A stretch of 56,172 bases of DNA, taken from assembly GCA_029882355.1 (NCBI GenBank), contig JAOUKV010000023.1, positions 1 through 56,172 of the forward strand, in the 5' to 3' direction. Below, in pieces: positions 54,266 to 56,172 of the stretch (the stretch's first letter is position 1; each line of letters opens with the position of its first letter). The notes below the pieces were generated by a model that searched no databases, was not told the origin of the DNA, and saw only the letters and a program-made list of their open reading frames with translations. The stretch comes from Gammaproteobacteria bacterium. GTDB taxonomy: Bacteria > Pseudomonadota > Gammaproteobacteria > SZUA-229. A program made the translations under genes and the position numbers.

Positions 54266-56172
54266 GTGTATAAAGATAATAACCTATCCAATAAAGCTCA
54301 TATCTTAATTGTCGATAACGATCCCGTTATGCGACTCCTTATGAAGGAATCGCTATTGTGTGGCGATTATCACATTGACGAGGTCGAAAGTGGCCGCGAC
54401 GCTATTACCTACATCAATAAGCATGTACCTGATGTCGTCTTACTGGACGTAAGAATGCCAGAGATGAGTGGTTTTGATGTCTGCTCAGAAATCAGAAAAA
54501 AACATGATGAAAACAATATTTCCATCATCATGGTGACAGGCCTGGATGATTCTGAGTCCATAGAAAAAGCCTTCCAGCTTGGCGCTACAGACTTCATCAC
54601 GAAACCCATTAATTGGGATATATTTCCGTACCGTATTCAGTATGCAGTCAAAGCAAGAACTGCTTTTAATGAACTGATAAAACGTCAGACCCATCTTGAT
54701 CGCATGGAGACGATATCTCAAATAATTTCTCCGGGTGACAACCGTAATCACATTTTAAAAAATGCACTATCAGCATTGATTGAAATTTTCAATGCTGATA
54801 GGTCATTCATTATAAATATCACCGACAAGAAACCAGGACTGACGAGTATTCTGCATGAAGCCTTAAAAGATAATATAAAAAGCCTTTATGGTTGCGAGGA
54901 GTTACTCTCAAATGAAAAACTAGTTCATATTAATTCCCGACTTAGTACTACAGATATAATCGTACGAAATTATCAAGATGATAACTCTCTTAACATTGTT
55001 CGAGAAATGTCAATTCCGTTACATAAAAATAACAAACACACCTATTTTTTATCACTACATCAATGCTCTGCCCTCCCTGACTGGAGCAGCTCAGATAGAG
55101 AGACATTTAAAAGTATTGCAGAAAGATTAGCTGCTGTTTTGTCACAAAACTTATTAATTGAAAACCTTCATCAAAGTCAAAACTTACTCAGACAGGCAGA
55201 ACATATCAGCCACTTAGGAAACTGGAGCTGGGATATATTATCTGGCGCGATCAAATGGTCAGATGAGGTATACAAAATATATAGCCAATTACCTGACAAA
55301 TTCACTCCGACTTTTGCATACATCAATAGTGTCACGCACAAGCATGATATTGCGATACTAAATAATTTCAAGAAGTCCATTTTCAAATCTGGCAAGGCTC
55401 ATAGTGTTGAATTCCGAATTATTACGCCAGATAATGATATCCGCTATATCTATCAGCAGGGCATTGGCGTAATTAATTCGGATGGCGATGTTTATGTAGT
55501 TAATGGAACTATTCGAGATATTACTGAAAACAAAAAAACCACTATCGCATTATTTGAAAGCGAAGCACGATTTAGGCGTTTGGCAGAAAATGCTCCTGAT
55601 GCCATCTTCAGGATCTCATTACCTGATGAACAATTCGAATATATAAGCCCAGCTGCATTTTCGTTTTTTGGCTACAAACCAGACGAATTTCAGGATGTCA
55701 CCTGGCTACTAAAAAACGTAATTACTTCTAATAATCGTAAATACTTTAAATCACAATGGATAGAAACTAAACAGGGGAGAAATACCACCAGCTTTGAATA
55801 CTCCATTCAAAAGAAGACAAAAGATACTCGTTGGCTCAACCAGCATAACGTACCAATTATTGACGACATCACTAATGAGCTTATAGCTATTGAAGGTATA
55901 ATTTACGACGTAACAACAAAAAGAAGGATGCATGAAAAATTACTTGAATCTGAAAGTGATATGCGCGGCATTCTAACTAACCTGCAAGATACATTCTTCA
56001 GAATCAACACCTCCGGCCGAATAATCATGGCCTCAGAATCAGTCAATGATTTACTACATTTATCTCCCTTTGAGTTACTTGGAAAAAAATTCGGCGACCT
56101 GTTTGTAAATAATGATGAATACGATAATTTCATCCGCGAACTTGCCAATAATAATGGCATTCTTATCAGCTA
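54266..56172 (+). CDS. Response-regulator / GAF / multi-PAS signalling protein (3' end outside window)
   Basis: An open frame with no stop runs from GTG 54266 to the window edge, 635 codons. Residues 12-130 are a receiver: HILIVDNDPVMR, phospho-acceptor D61 (VVLLDVRMPEMSGF), MVTGLDD and ITKPI. A helical linker and GAF-like domain (about 150-300) follow, then PAS/PAC units at about 310-430 (ending VNGTIRDITENKK), 430-560 (SEARFRRLAENAPDAIFRI) and a third from about 565. The output domain, likely GGDEF/EAL or histidine kinase, is not in view. GTG is the first in-frame start after a TAA at 54227; a weak AGAGAC precedes it. Confidence 0.85.
   Translation, partial: MYKDNNLSNKAHILIVDNDPVMRLLMKESLLCGDYHIDEVESGRDAITYINKHVPDVVLLDVRMPEMSGFDVCSEIRKKHDENNISIIMVTGLDDSESIEKAFQLGATDFITKPINWDIFPYRIQYAVKARTAFNELIKRQTHLDRMETISQIISPGDNRNHILKNALSALIEIFNADRSFIINITDKKPGLTSILHEALKDNIKSLYGCEELLSNEKLVHINSRLSTTDIIVRNYQDDNSLNIVREMSIPLHKNNKHTYFLSLHQCSALPDWSSSDRETFKSIAERLAAVLSQNLLIENLHQSQNLLRQAEHISHLGNWSWDILSGAIKWSDEVYKIYSQLPDKFTPTFAYINSVTHKHDIAILNNFKKSIFKSGKAHSVEFRIITPDNDIRYIYQQGIGVINSDGDVYVVNGTIRDITENKKTTIALFESEARFRRLAENAPDAIFRISLPDEQFEYISPAAFSFFGYKPDEFQDVTWLLKNVITSNNRKYFKSQWIETKQGRNTTSFEYSIQKKTKDTRWLNQHNVPIIDDITNELIAIEGIIYDVTTKRRMHEKLLESESDMRGILTNLQDTFFRINTSGRIIMASESVNDLLHLSPFELLGKKFGDLFVNNDEYDNFIRELANNNGILIS

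Noticed and set aside
1..56172. CRISPR arrays, insertion sequences, phage or integrative element ends.
   Set aside because: I found no spaced direct repeats, transposase motifs or terminal inverted repeats; the gene order looks like conserved chromosome.

Overview
The window is a gene-dense stretch of a gammaproteobacterial chromosome, with no gap over 300 bases and no insertion sequence, phage or CRISPR array that I can see. The gene order closely recalls the Pseudomonas region running metK/ahcY/metF, rsmE, pilG-chpA, gshB-tonB-yqgE-ruvX-pyrR-pyrB-pyrC', pilT/pilU, proC-yggT-metX-metW. The Pil-Chp system, type II secretion (T2SS) operon and rhombosortase point the same way. I cannot name the genus.

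Left part (1-5014): the 3' end of dnaG, then a S-adenosylmethionine (SAM) cycle block, metK-ahcY-metF-rsmE. metK has a sigma70-like promoter, a leader that matches the SAM-II riboswitch core, and an intrinsic terminator just before the gene. ahcY, the next gene, has an S-adenosylhomocysteine (SAH) riboswitch whose 3' strand can also form a perfect 13-bp helix over the ahcY start codon. SAM should therefore repress its own synthesis, while SAH should switch on its own removal.

5011-25176: surface motility and its usual neighbours. The minus-strand pilG-pilH-pilI-pilJ-chpA-chpC array controls type IV pili. It lacks pilK (methyltransferase) and chpB (methylesterase). The divergent plus-strand set is gshB-apbE-tonB-yqgE-ruvX-pyrR-pyrB-pyrC'; the last gene lacks the HxH zinc motif of dihydroorotase. 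Three PilT-family retraction ATPases follow in tandem on the minus strand.

25415-41111: proC-yggT, metX-metW, then a complete T2SS set (gspC to gspN) and a YkgJ-type cysteine-cluster gene. A rhombosortase gene lies antisense between gspF and gspG.

41123-49498: housekeeping and accessory genes (nucleotidase, cysQ, metallo-beta-lactamase fold protein, galE, triheme cytochrome c), then a hemerythrin / DUF2249 / 12-TM membrane protein module with an FNR-like class II promoter, a HopJ-family gene, a SHOCT-like membrane protein and tRNA-Phe(GAA).

49574-56172: mutY, moaC, moaD-moaE, degP/degQ (with a sigmaE-like promoter), an FkpA/Mip-type isomerase, and an unfinished REC-GAF-PAS signalling protein that runs off the right edge.
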